Under the pieces are notes generated by a model. That model was given only the letters and a program-made list of their open reading frames with translations, was not told the DNA's origin and searched no databases. From Muricea muricata (lineage: Eukaryota; Cnidaria; Anthozoa; Malacalcyonacea; Plexauridae), in NCBI GenBank assembly GCA_963855995.1, contig OY979717.1, forward strand, positions 34,234,997 to 34,298,996: a stretch of 64,000 nucleotides of DNA. Direction: 5' to 3'. Of the stretch, positions 22,078-32,189 are shown piece after piece. Each line of letters begins with the position of its first letter. The first letter of the stretch is position 1. The position numbers and the translations under genes are program-made.

Positions 22078-22500
22078 TTGTCTGTGACTGCGTTCAGAAA
22101 CTGATACATTTTGCTCGGGTTCGTTTGCGGCATGTATAGTTGGTATGGAACCTTTCTCTAGCCGTCTCTTTGATTTAGCGAATGAACTTGATCCAGACTC
22201 ACCTTTGAGGTCGGCCAAACTGAACATTCGATTAAAACATTGCGCTTCAAAATGAATTGAGCAAAGGGCAGAATATCAAGTAGGCTGGAAATGCGGACGG
22301 TGTCGCCAAACAAAATCTACCCATTTTTTCCTGGTTTCTTTATCTGAGGGAAATGCATGCATCGATATCCCTTCGGTTGAGGTTGAATTCTTGCAGCTTT
22401 GCTGATTTGGGCCACCAGCAACACCATAAAACCCACCAGACTTTGCCGAAGCGCCTTTTTTTCGTAAAGATACGCTGTTTATAACTATAACCATAGACAA
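22078..22500 (-). pseudogene. Kolobok-like gene exon 1: THAP domain
   Basis: A start near 22494-22500 leads into KKGASAKSGGF and then the THAP core: SCKNSTSTEGISMHAFP, RKKWVDFVWRHR, LCSIHFEAQCF and EKGSIPTIH, giving the C2CH order. The first zinc Cys is replaced by Gly (Y-G-V-A). An in-frame TGA at 22276-22278 precedes the LCSIHF part. The exon ends at 22078 before GTAAGG. THAP domains bind specific DNA, here expected to be the element's own ends. Confidence 0.75.
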
Positions 22501-22632
22501 TCAACAGAATGGACTGGAAACGCAAGCTAAAGTATCAATGTTGCTGACGCGACATCCGTGATACGGCCTGATATGCTATACTTTGGAACCCTGTAACTTC
22601 ACTTTAAATATACTTCAGGACTTTCTATTTAC
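22491..22632 (+). repeat. left arm of a palindrome split by a LINE
   Basis: ATAGACAATC, AATGGACTGGAAACGCAAGC, GCGACATCCGTGATACG and TACTTTGGAACCCTGTAACT recur inverted at 26368-26541. The arm also overlaps the presumed 5' untranslated region of the Kolobok-like gene. It stops at 22632, where the LINE begins, and its continuation (TTTTAAACAAGAA) resumes at 26183 after the LINE. Confidence 0.75.
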
Positions 22633-23126
22633 ATATTGCTGGCGACTCAATGGTGAAACATCTAAATGGATATAAAATGTCAGCACGGAATATGAAGATT
22701 CAAGTATCAACATTTCCCGGCTGTTCTACACTAGATGTGGGAGATTACTTAAAACCAATTATTCGGAAAAAACCCGATAAATTAGTAATCCATGTTGGGA
22801 CAAATAGCCTTAGAGAATCAGAAACGCCTGGAAAGTGTGCAAGTGAAATTGCTAATTTGGCAAAACAAGTAATTGATGCCTGTCCCTAAACAGCAGTAGC
22901 GTTATCGAGTATAATAAATCGATCAGATGATATGGTCCTAGCAGCAAAAGCTATTGAAGTGAACTTGCATTTGAAACAGGCATGTCATCAAAATCACTGG
23001 TCTTTTATTGATCACTCGAACATTAAACAGACTCATCTAAACCGAAGTGGAATTCACCTGAATAAAGCAGGTACATCATTAATGGCTCGCAATTTCACTA
23101 ACAGTATTTTCAATAGAAATAGGTAG
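22633..23126 (+). pseudogene. LINE ORF1 C-terminal SGNH-hydrolase (esterase) domain
   Basis: The first codons read AGDSMVKHLNGYKM, with the GDS nucleophile motif; then FPGCSTLDVGDYLKP and KLVIHVGTNSLRES (the GTN block of the SGNH fold) and, after a TAA at 22887, IHLNKAGTSLMARNF with the catalytic His region. Such esterase domains are known in ORF1 of CR1-group LINEs. The N-terminal coiled-coil half is absent here but present in the copy at 26699-28224. Confidence 0.75.
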
Positions 23127-23192
23127 GACATTGCCAGTGAGGAGTCGATAGCTGCCGTTGTTTGGCGGGAAGATCGTGAGAAAGTTGGTGAG

Positions 23193-26073
23193 TTGAATAA
23201 TTCTATTTGTCAACTAAATAGATCATCTTTCCGTCGAGGAATTGTAGTTGCTTGTCTTAACATTAATAGTCTTGTAGCTCATATTGACGAACTTAGAGTA
23301 ATTTTAGATAGCACTGAAATTGATATACTGTGTATTAATGAGACAAAACTCGACGAAACTATTAGCGATCATGAGGTCTGTTTACCGGGTTTTGATATTG
23401 TTAGGAGGGATCGGAGTGTAAATGGTAGACACGGAGGTGGAGTTTGTATTTACATTCAGTCTAGTCTAAACTATAAACTACGCAACGATTTACAATCGCA
23501 CATTCTCGAAAATTTGATTGTGGAAATTATTAAACCACGTTCAAAGTCTATATACTAGTGAGTACCTGGTACAGGCCTCCTGATTTTTCAGCACATTTTT
23601 TTGTCGAGTTTGAAAAAATGGTAGGGTCTCTCGATGCCGAAAATTTAGAATTCTTTATGCTGGGAGATTTAAATGTTAATTTAAATCAATCGATGGAGTC
23701 ATCTAACAAAAATACGCTAAACGAAATATTTGATATTTATGGCTTAGACCAATTAATCCAGGAACCAACTAGAGTCACTGAATCATCTAGTAGTTTAATT
23801 GATCTTTGCCTTACGAATAGTTTAACTACTGTAGTTGACTCCGGTGTTATACACCTTTTGATTAGTGATCACTCACTAATTTATGTAGTGCGGAAAGCCC
23901 ATTATGTTCAAACTGATGCTAAAATTATAGAGGCAAGAACCATGAGAAACTTCAATAGTGAGAACTTCTTAAATGATTTAAATCAGCAACCATGGGCAGA
24001 GGTCTGCCATAATGCTGCAGACCCAAGTAAAATGTGGCAAATTTGGAAGTCTCTATTAATGGAAACTATTGATAAGCATGCACCCATAAGGATTAAGAGG
24101 GTTGGAAAAAAGAATTCTCCCTGGGTTACTGGCGAGTTAAGGCGCCTACTATTTGAGAGAGATTCTCTAAAAAGGAGAGCTGTAAAATCTGGAGACGCTA
24201 GCCTATGGCATCAATATAAACAATTTAGAAATTGCGCTAATAATGAAATAAAAAGAGCAAAGCGACTTTACTTTACAAATAATCTGGAGCTACACAAACA
24301 TGACATGAAAAAGACGTGGAAATTGATAAATGATTTAAATTCACGACATTACAGAACTAGTTCGTGTATTAAGGAAGTTATAAAAGATGATCAAATAGTT
24401 AATTCGCCAAATCAATTGGCCGAAACATTCAATACTTATTTTTCAAATGTCGGTAGTAATCTCTCTGATGAAATACCCAGTTCTGCAGATTCTAATCCGG
24501 AAGATTATCTCGACCCAACTGATGGAACATTTTCCTTACAATTTCCATCAGTTAATACAGTGACAAGATTATTAAAGACAATCGATGAAAAAAAATCAGC
24601 CGGTCTGGACAACATCCCTAATAAGCTTTTAAAAATAGCCGCAGAAGTCGTAGCACCCTCGCTAACTAAAATATTCATCCAGTCCATAATTACTGGAATA
24701 TTCCCCGAGGAATGGAAGGAAGCGAGGGTGTCTCCCTTATATAAAAGTGGCGCAAAAAATGATCCAAGCAACTACCGCCCAATATCGGTCATTCCAACTG
24801 TTTCAAAAATTTACGAGAAAATAATTTACGACCAACTGTATGACTACCTCAATACGTACAATTTGCTGACTCATTGTCAATCTGGATTTAGATCATTCCA
24901 CAGCACATTAACAGCATTACTTGAAGCGACAAATGACTGGTCGGTTAATATAGATAATGGAATGTTGAATGGGGTGGTCTTTATCGATCTGAAAAAAGCT
25001 TTTGACACGATAGATCACGAAATTCTTCTTTTAAAGCTAAGCAACTACGGGGTTGACTCGACTTGCTTAAAATTGTTTGAATCATACTTAACGAATAGAA
25101 GTCAAAAATGTAAAGTAAATGGCGAGCTTTCAAATTCATCCCCGTTAACTTGCGGCATTCCCCAGGGTAGCAGCTTGGGGCCGTTGCTATTCCTTATCTA
25201 TATTAACGACTTACCGAACTGTCTGGATATGGCTAAGCCTAGAATGTTCGCGGACGATACAAGTGTAAGCTATGCTTCTGATTCTTTAGACGAAATTCAA
25301 AATGTCATTAATTCTGAATTAAAAAACCTAAATAGTTGGCTAATAGCTAATAGGCTCAGTTTAAACATAACCAAAACAGATTTTTTGATAATAGGATCAC
25401 GACAAAGAATGAATGCTACACAGAATGACATAGCTATTAGAATACGCGATCGTGAAATAAATAGGGCTGACGTTGTGAAATCTTTAGGCATGCATATTGA
25501 TAGGCATCTTTCGTGGTCAGAGCATATTCATAAGATTTCAAAAAAAATTTCATCCGCTATTGGCGCGCTTAAAAGAGCCAGACCATTTATTTCATGCAAA
25601 ACAGCAGTTCAGGTATATACTGCTTTAATACAGCCTCACTTTGACTACTGCTGCTCGGTCTGGGACGAATTGGGAGGTACACTTGCGACAAAATTACAAA
25701 AGTTACAAAACCGAGCGGCTCGGGTCATTACGAGGTCTAGTTATGATGCTGATGCTGACGCTTTACTAACTCTCCTACAATTGGATAATCTCTCTATACG
25801 TCGCAAAAAATTAAAGCGCAATTAATGTTCAAAATACTTAAAGGCAATGCGCCTTCATATCTGAGATCTCTCTTTTCAGTTCGCACTTTGGAGTATGATG
25901 TTAGAAATAATCAATCTAAATTGCATATTCCAAAACCACGAACAAATTATTTGAAGCGAAGTATATGTTACAGTGGGGCATTACTGTGGAATAACTTACC
26001 CCAGGAAATACGAAATCTTCCAAATCTGTCACAGTTTAAAAGGGCTACAAATGATTGTTATGTTGATACATAA
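23193..26073 (+). pseudogene. LINE ORF2: APE endonuclease and reverse transcriptase, two frameshifts
   Basis: The endonuclease runs from CLNINSLVAHIDELR and CINETKLDE (catalytic Glu) through GLDQLIQEPTR and SDHSLIYVVRK (near 23865). A frame change at about 23555 splits it. The reverse transcriptase has NYRPISVIPTVSKIYEK, SGFRSFHSTLTAL, FIDLKKAFDTIDHE (motif A), GIPQGSSLGPLLFLIY (motif B) and MFADDTSVS (motif C, 25240-25266), then HFDYCCSVWDELGG. A second frame change near 25822 separates the last 80 residues (YSGALLWNNLPQEI). All catalytic residues I can see are present. Confidence 0.9.
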
Positions 26074-26182
26074 AATATTGACTTTCTCACGGCAATCTTG
26101 TAAATCAGTTTACTTTTTTATATTTTAATGTTTGTAATACTGAAGATTTTACCGTGGATAAATAAATTGAAAAAAAAAAAAT

Positions 26183-26541
26183 TTTAAACAAGAACGGCAA
26201 TCTCTATGGAACTATCGACTTTTAAAATTCTTTATGGATATAACAAAGCTAAAACCCAACGCTGAATGTTTGCATTCTTTTTGACTGCAGAAATGTCGCC
26301 ACTGTTGTTGTTGAAAAAGGTTTACGGAAACATTAAATGGTGATTTTCCGCCTCGTTTATCTCTCTGAAAAGTTTTAAAAGTCGATAGTGTCATTCACAT
26401 TTCTATTCTTGTTTAAAATATGTAAATACGAAGTCCTGAAATGTATTTAAATGGGAGTTACAGGGTTCCAAAGTAAAGCGTATCACGGATGTCGCGTAAA
26501 ATTTAGCTTGCGTTTCCAGTCCATTCCTTAGATTGTCTATG
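26183..26541 (-). repeat. remaining left-arm end, centre and right arm of the split palindrome
   Basis: 26183-26225 continues the left arm (TTTTAAACAAGAA, ACTATCGACTTTTAAAA); 26226-26367 is the unpaired centre; 26368-26541 is the right arm. Without the LINE this would be a foldback of roughly 500 bases with arms near 180. No clear target duplication was identified at its outer ends. Confidence 0.7.
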
Positions 26542-26698
26542 CTATAACACACCTGTGAAGTGAAATTTGATTCCGAGTTATGACGTCAGAACGAAAACAT
26601 GGCCGCGTGCGACAAAATTCGCACAAAATAGTGAGATATTTTTGCTCGTATCATCAACACAAAACAAAACTACGGTAAACTAGTAGCAAAAATAAATT

Positions 26699-28258
26699 TC
26701 AATTTAAGTGACGTTTCGTAATATTAGAATGCTCTAATATATTCCAACGTTTTTTGTCACAGTGCTGTCTAAGTATTTTGTTTACCTCGCCCACTTGTCT
26801 TTCAGGTTCTACATCATCTGAGCGCGTTATCAAAGCTGACAGAACTAACTCAGTTGTAGGCAATGAATCTTTAATTGAATTTGCAAGATCAATGATTTCA
26901 CCAGCATACTCAGTGGGGCTGGGAGTGTCTCGCAGACTATTTGTGCCAACATGAACTATAAGCTGATCTGGTTTCCTATTTATAGTTGGATTTATATAGT
27001 CAAACATGTCCCTAGTAGAACAACCAGAAAAGTAGTTACTCTAACCTTGTCGGTTCTGGACATTTTATGCCCTTTCAAACATTTTAGCATCGAGTCTCCA
27101 ACGATGTCTATTCGTCGTTTCTGTTCGCCAATCTGTGATACTTGTGCTTGTCGATTCCTATCACGTCGATTGTTTTGTCGTGGTCGTCGTGGCTGTTGGT
27201 GTTGGTGTTGCTGTTCTGGATTTTGCTGTTCTGCTTATTGTTGCTACGATCTTGAACTTGCCGTTGAGCTTGTTTTTGTTGCTGGTTAGACTCATTAGAG
27301 AACGTTTCACTTTGGTTTACAGGATCGTTTGAATATTTCCTTAATGAGGCATGTCGATTTTGCAATGGAACAACTTCAGCCACGTCCTCATGAATATTAT
27401 AGTTCCTGCATTCAACACGAGATCGTCGTCTATTATTTACCGTTTTCCATTGTTCTTTGTTACCGTCATTTCCTTGTTTCTTGTTCAACAGATTAATGAC
27501 CGTAACGAGGCTACTATTTTGGTTTTCTAGTTCTTTTACCCTCATATTAAGGTCTGAAGTCATGCATTTATAATCATTCAAATCGCTGTTCAGTTTTTCG
27601 TTCCGCTCTTTTAGATTAGCGTGTTCCTTTAACAAGAATTCCCTCATTGCCAATAACGACTGATTACTATCACTATCATCGATATTATTCTTTTCTCGCC
27701 CTGTTTGCTTCAATTGAGAGTTAGTTTTTAAGTCCTGAATTTCGCTTCTGAAGTTGTTTAATTCTATATTCACCTTTTTTTCAAAATTTTGAACAATATC
27801 AACCAACGTTTCGGTGTTCGACGATTCGATGCTCTGCGATTCACCAAGGCAGTCCCCGCTAGCCTCCCCTTCCTTGACCAAAGTCGCTAATATTCTAAGT
27901 TGTGATTTAAAATCTTCTTTCTTTATCCCATTTATAGTTAACGACTTGTTACTTGTATACCATCTCACTTCAATTTCATTTAACTTCAACATTCTGTAGT
28001 CACCGCCAGGTGTAGACCACAAACCATCCTCTCCAGTTAATTTGACCATGAGCTTTTGAAGCATTTCATACGGCCCGTTCCATTTAATCTTGCCCTTGTC
28101 TGTTAATTCAATATGAGTAGCGACCAAAAGTCACTATTTTCTTCATTTAAATCATTAACTACATCAGATATTTCGCTTAAATCTTGAACAATGTCTGAGC
28201 TTACTTTTGTACCTCCAGTCGCCATGATAGCAGCCCGATTGAAGTTGCAATTTGGTTT
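26699..28258 (-). pseudogene. LINE ORF1 with coiled coil and SGNH domain, minus strand
   Basis: The frame starts at 28224 with MATGGTKVSSDIVQDL, shifts near 28110, then continues IELTDKGKIKWNGPYEML, a long coiled coil (about residues 110-220) and a Gln/Asn-rich linker. After a further frame change near 27035 come IVGDSMLKCLKGHKM, QLIVHVGTNSLRD and the block ending SNITKRHLN with a stop at 26699. ORF2 and the normal 3' end are missing, which is unusual because LINEs normally lose the 5' end. It abuts the BEL gag start at 28259. Confidence 0.75.
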
Positions 28259-28259
28259 T

Positions 28260-28616
28260 TTACAGCTTTATTTCAAACTTTAACTGTTCTTCTCCAGCAA
28301 TTCTCTCTTTTCCTTGCTTGTAATTGTCCTGCCATTGCTCCAGCCGTTTGACATCCTCGTCAGCAATCAATATCTCGTTTCCTATTTGATTATTCCACTG
28401 GGCAACCTCGTCGTCATCCTTGCTTTTCTCAATTTTTATCGCCTCGACTTTCTGTCTCGCCACATGGACTTCGCTTATTAAAGCTTTTAGGGCTTCCAGT
28501 TGACGTTTAATCGCTGTATCCTTGTTTGAAATTATCACATTCTCCGTCCTCTTACGAGTTATAAGCAGTTGTTTCAGCTTAGTGCCCAAAACTGCCTTCG
28601 CTTTTTTCTCTGCCAT
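28260..28616 (-). pseudogene. BEL/Pao gag N-terminus, cut by a LINE
   Basis: MAEKKAKAVLGTKLKQLL opens a 118-residue, strongly helical and charged segment ending EEQLKFEIKL. It follows a primer-binding site and an LTR-like end at the distance expected for a BEL/Pao leader. The DUF1759 part that should follow is absent because the LINE ORF1 begins immediately at 28258. It supplies the gag N-terminus that is missing from the element at 1-3163. Confidence 0.65.
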
Positions 28617-28666
28617 ACCTGACAGACGTAAACAACACTCGCCAAAATCGTATAAATATCACATAA

Positions 28667-28684
28667 GTTCCGTCGGAGGTGCCA
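28667..28684 (-). promoter_or_regulatory. candidate primer-binding site of the BEL/Pao element
   Basis: On the minus strand TGGCACCTCCGACGGAAC begins with TGG, complementary to a tRNA CCA end, a few bases after the LTR-like segment and about 50 bases before the gag start at 28616. I cannot name the tRNA. Confidence 0.5.
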
Positions 28685-28689
28685 ATTTT

Positions 28690-29037
28690 GGTAAATTACC
28701 CGCCTCCCTGGGTACGAAATTCACGAAAATATATCACTTTTGTTGATTATAAAATATTTTATTCGCTTGAGTCACTACCTTTCTTTATTGCTTCGAATTA
28801 TTGAATCTCAACGCCCAAAATCTTCCCGTGCGAACACAACAACAAGAATATGACTCCCCGCAACGAACTGTCAATTGCAACCATATGCTTACTTCCGGTA
28901 ATTTCCTACAGGAGTCTGTCGTGAAGTGTTTCCCTGGACATGGGGTGATTTATACATGGAAGCCAGAAATTTTTTTTAAAGATCAATCTCTTTTTTCGAC
29001 GAACTATTGTTTATTTAGATGAATAAATCAATCAATA
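28690..29037 (-). repeat. probable 5' LTR of the BEL/Pao element
   Basis: The minus strand from about 29037 (TTGATTGATTTATTC) to 28690, just before the primer-binding site, is taken as the LTR. Its first 120 bases recur in inverted orientation at 30717-30840 with moderate divergence. No intact second LTR is seen, so the limits are approximate. Confidence 0.5.
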
Positions 29038-29125
29038 AGTGTTAAGTTGGATTGTTCCTTATTGTTGAGACTACGAAAAGATAAGTGATTTTAAAATATC
29101 ATATAATTGATACATTTTCTAAGAA

Positions 29126-29185
29126 CTGTTGACTAGTCCCCCAGCCAACGGCGCGAAGCGCCGTTCCGGGCGTAAGCCCGGGGTG
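29126..29185. repeat. tandem GC-rich hairpins, possible Helitron-like terminus
   Basis: ACGGCGCGAAGCGCCGT and CCGGGCGTAAGCCCGG form two adjacent short hairpins with GAAG and GTAA-type loops. On the minus strand the first hairpin is followed about 10 bases later by CTAG then T at 29136-29132, the arrangement of a Helitron 3' end. The nearby rolling-circle-like frame runs on the plus strand, which does not fit a simple Helitron, so the assignment is tentative. Confidence 0.4.
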
Positions 29186-29510
29186 AGGGTTACTAATCGT
29201 GCATAAGCGAAGTTCAAAGTCGCTGCTCATGGGCGTGACATTTTTTTTGGTAGGTCATGACGTCATGCTCACACTAATCTCAGCAATATGGCGGACTATC
29301 ATGAATGGCTAACACTGATTGGTCAGATTTAAAATTTGTTGTTGATCAACTTAATCACGAATTCAAGTTATTCAACTGTCTGCAAATGTTTAACTTTAGT
29401 TAGCTTTTTGCACCATAATATTTTGTATTTTTGCAAAAAGTTTTGGGAACTTTAACAGCAATTTATTGTTGTAAAAATTAAATAAAAAGCATTTATCAGG
29501 TCAACAAATA

Positions 29511-29700
29511 TGGAGTCAAGCAAGCAGCGAAAGGAAAACGAGGAAGCAGAAGGTTTATCAAGGCGAAACAAGCGTAGACGACGACAAAGGCTTGAGGAGA
29601 CTGCCGAAGAAGATTGAAGAGAGATTAATTCAGGAAAAATGCAGAGAAGCGCCAACAATTGACTATGGCGTGAAACACAAGCCAAGTTTGTTGATAATGC
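29511..29700 (+). pseudogene. basic N-terminal fragment resembling a Helitron replicase leader
   Basis: MESSKQRKENEEAEGL and RRNKRRRRQRLEETAEED lead to a TGA at about 29616; the next frame gives ERLIQEKCREA. Arg/Glu-rich repeats of this type open many Helitron Rep-helicase proteins. No replicase or helicase motif follows before 30200, so this is at best a short remnant. Confidence 0.3.
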
Positions 29701-30220
29701 GAATTTATACTTGTGTTTTAATGCTTTATAATATAAAGGCCGGCGTAGCCGTACTCATCCCGTCTATTCACTGTTCAAATTCCAGAGCAAGTTTATGTTT
29801 TGTAAATGCAAGGCTGTCTTCTTATTATCAATGTAATTAATAGGTCGTATTTTATACCAAATTGAAGCTTACAATAGGCGTAATAACATACCGATGACAA
29901 ATTTGTGCCATTTAAAAAAATGGAAATAAAACAAGGATTAAAAACTGATATTTTGTCATTTTGAAAAAATATACAGAAAGAATAACAATTACCGTGTTGC
30001 TAAGACAACAACCTATACAAGTACTTCATGTAATTCCGAAATTTAGTTACATGCTCTTAGTTAGTGGCGAGGGGTTGCTGCATGAATGTATTTCTAGTAC
30101 TGTTTAATAGACTACATGGCGCCCGTATAAGTTACTCGCTTGTGACACTGACGGCTTCTTTATTCATGCTTGTCATTCTCATAGACAATTTGAGGTGAAA
30201 TTGCCGGCCTTTAACTAGTT
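29701..30220. other. no recognisable feature
   Basis: AT-rich sequence between the possible Helitron fragment and the kinase pseudogene. I see no gene or clear repeat. Confidence 0.4.
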
Positions 30221-30223
30221 AGT

Positions 30224-30729
30224 ATGGCTTTTAAACTGCCAACTTTGCGTTATTTACCGCGACAGATTACCAGCGATTGGCCATCTTTCGATTATGAAGA
30301 TGTCGCCTGTGAAAAACCATTCGCAAAAGAAGGTTTCGGTTTTGTTTACAATGCCAGCTATAAAAACAAAACGGTAGTTATCAAGAAGTTGCGAGCAAAT
30401 CGCCACGCGATGAAGATTTGTTTTTGAAGGAGGCAAAGCTCATTAAGTCTTTGAGACAGTTAACGTTGTTGGCTTAATGGGATTGTGCACCCTGCCATGT
30501 GCAATAATGTTAGAATATGCTGCTTTCGACTTCTCACGTTTCGGCTCATTGGAAGTTTAGTGCAAATTTGGGCAATTTCCTCTACGAGTTTGAGAATTTT
30601 AATGATAAACTACATGCGAAAGTTTTTAGTGATGTCGCAGCAGGGCTCGCCTACTTGCATGATAAAAATACAGCGCAGAGTAGTCTCAACAATAAGGAGC
30701 AATTCAAATTAACACTTATCGATTGATTC
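30224..30729 (+). pseudogene. protein kinase-like fragment (TKL-like), broken
   Basis: The first frame has FAKEGFGFVYNASYKNKTVVIKKLR, the glycine loop and the ATP-binding Lys of a kinase N-lobe, here shown in two parts: FAKEGFGFVYNASY and TVVIKKLR. Other frames give EAKLIKSLRQ, then VVGLMGLCTLPCAIMLEY, and FSDVAAGLAYLHDKNTA, the helix before the catalytic loop. Where HRDLKxxN should follow, the sequence reads QSSLNN and the frame ends. At least three frame changes are present. It lacks the C-lobe, so it is a dead partial copy, perhaps captured by a mobile element. Confidence 0.6.
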
Positions 30730-30840
30730 ATTCATTTAAATAAACAATATAGTTCGTCGAAAAAAGAGCTTCATCTTTAAAAGAAATTTTGGCTTCCACG
30801 TAAAAATCACCGCCTTGTCCTGGGAAACACAGACTCCGTG
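30717..30840 (+). repeat. inverted copy of the start of the BEL LTR-like sequence
   Basis: TTTAAATAAACAAT, GTTCGTCGAAAAAAGAG and AATTTTGGCTTCCACG match the reverse complement of 28943-29037 in order. It follows directly after the kinase fragment. It may be a piece of a solo LTR in opposite orientation. Confidence 0.6.
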
Positions 30841-31133
30841 TTGTCCACTTTATGCCCCCATGACGTAGAAAAGACGGAGTCTATTTAAAAATCACCGCCA
30901 AGTCCAGAAACGCAATTTACAGAGAAACTCCATGCTCCACACTACGCACTCCGTCTTTTCCCCCATGTCCTATTCCACTCTATTCTATATTAATTGTTTC
31001 TTTTTTACGTGAATGCTACAAAGCGAAAAAATTGGAACTAACTTTATAATGACACGAGCCATAATAGACTATTTGCAATTTGCATCATAGACTAAAGGTC
31101 GAACAGGGTTGCTACAATTAGAAAGAGCATTTC

Positions 31134-31392
31134 AAAGTAAGTAGAATTGTAAAGCTTGGTGGTGAAATGTTGTAACATACGGAAAATATAGCCCTGCGAA
31201 GTTTGCAAATTTTGTATATATTTGTATTACGCACGGAAAAAGTTATCATTTTGGGCCGAAATTGCCGCGAAAATGGTAACTTTTTTCCTGCATGCTGCGA
31301 ATATGTACAAAATTTGCAAACGTCGCGCACAGTGCTGTATTTTTCGTATTTTACCACGTTTCGCCTTGAAACTTTGCAATTCCACTTAATCT
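31134..31392. mobile_element. foldback MITE, almost wholly palindromic
   Basis: The two halves are inverted copies with scattered mismatches: AAGTAGAATTGTAAAG pairs with CTTTGCAATTCCACTT, and GTTTGCAAATTTTGTA with TACAAAATTTGCAAAC. There is almost no spacer. No coding capacity. A shorter related foldback is at 44248-44362. Confidence 0.75.
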
Positions 31393-31419
31393 TCACGATT
31401 AATATTCACGACTACACCT

Positions 31420-32185
31420 TTTAAACAGTACAGTAAATGCAAACTTTTGCAGTATTGTTCCAAAATATGTGAAGAAAAATATTGACATGATCATAAAGAT
31501 GTATGTAAAGACTTCGCATACCTAAATGAACAAAACACTGGGTATAGTCAGGAGAGGGCGCAACTGTTGTTTGTTTAGTTTAGAAAAAATGCACGGTGAC
31601 TTGTTTGTCGAATGGATATGGTGTTGAATACTCTCTGGGACAAAGGAGCACAATATGCAGCCCTGGGCTGGTCTTGAAGTCCCAGAGACACTAAAAACTG
31701 TTTAAAGAGATCACGTGTTGATATCTGAGTTAATAACCCGACTAAGCACACAATTGGGTTGCTGAAAAGTACACTATTGGGTGGAATTCAATTGGTAAGG
31801 TCAGCTCCTTTTGAGATGAGCCAAGTACTGGAAAGTGACCAGTGGATTTATTGTCAACTTTCTCAATTTTCGCAATACAAAATACACAAATTATCATGCT
31901 CTGTGTCAACTCTACATGGGAACGACCAGCGCCTGCGATCCAGCTTCAATTTTCGCCTGCCCACAGCGTGGGATGCACCATCTAGTGTATGTAAGATATC
32001 TATGCTGAGAACCAACCTGCCATTCCTAAGCATACAATTCTACAGGCCTAAAATAACTCATGGAATCGGCCAAGTACTAGCCTTTAAACTCGATGAACGA
32101 GGCTCGTCTCTTCGAAACACGTAGCGAGAACTAGTGCAAAATCATTCTAGCGACTATGGCATAGGCTCAAAATTGGAAAACTGAC
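31420..32185. other. no recognised gene; one 121-codon frame
   Basis: A plus-strand frame at 31759-32124 is open for 121 codons but has no domain that I know. Because the next recognisable sequence is a Gypsy integrase on the same strand, it may be degraded pol sequence, but I cannot show this. Confidence 0.3.
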
Positions 32186-32189
32186 GGTT

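Larger units (their letters stand above)
12729..22500 (-). pseudogene. THAP/Kolobok-like transposase gene, eight exons, multiply broken
   Basis: Minus-strand exons can be placed at 22500-22078, 21922-21743 plus 19401-19091, 15559-15024, 14616-14178, 14066-13896, 13438-13290, 13131-12950 and 12877-12729. The first carries a THAP zinc domain, the third GGDGRFDS (first catalytic Asp region), the fourth SDRH and FDHWH (second Asp and the D-x-x-H motif), the fifth the segment where the catalytic Glu should sit, the last CQTCGKPMKGH. This order fits Kolobok-type transposases, which carry THAP domains. Nearly all splice phases agree. Lesions: a lost THAP Cys, stops at 22276, 15379 and 13336, frame changes near 15445 and 15140, a phase mismatch between exons 4 and 5, Glu to Gly at 13967, and a MULE in exon 2. 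The Kolobok name is inference; the fossil transposase call is firm. Confidence 0.75.
22633..26183 (+). mobile_element. CR1/L2-like LINE, near full ORF2, plus strand
   Basis: It begins inside the SGNH-esterase ORF1 (5' truncated), continues through endonuclease and reverse transcriptase, and ends CTGAAGATTTTACC, GGATAAATAAATTG, poly-A. It sits precisely between TTTACATATT and TTTTAAACAAG, sequences that are contiguous in the inverted palindrome arm at 26400, which proves the insertion point. Family is the same as the LINE at 3927-5700. Only a few frame lesions are present, so it is among the younger LINEs here. Confidence 0.9.

Noticed and set aside
29126-29185. A bacterial rho-independent terminator or REP element
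   Set aside because: Two GC hairpins resemble such signals, but the surroundings are clearly eukaryotic; a transposon end is more plausible.
29452-29685. A 77-codon minus-strand Ser/Leu-rich frame
   Set aside because: It is the antisense of the Arg/Glu-rich plus-strand frame and shows no independent support.
31759-32124. A 121-codon plus-strand frame as a host gene
   Set aside because: No recognised domain, no splice signals, and it lies just upstream of Gypsy integrase debris.
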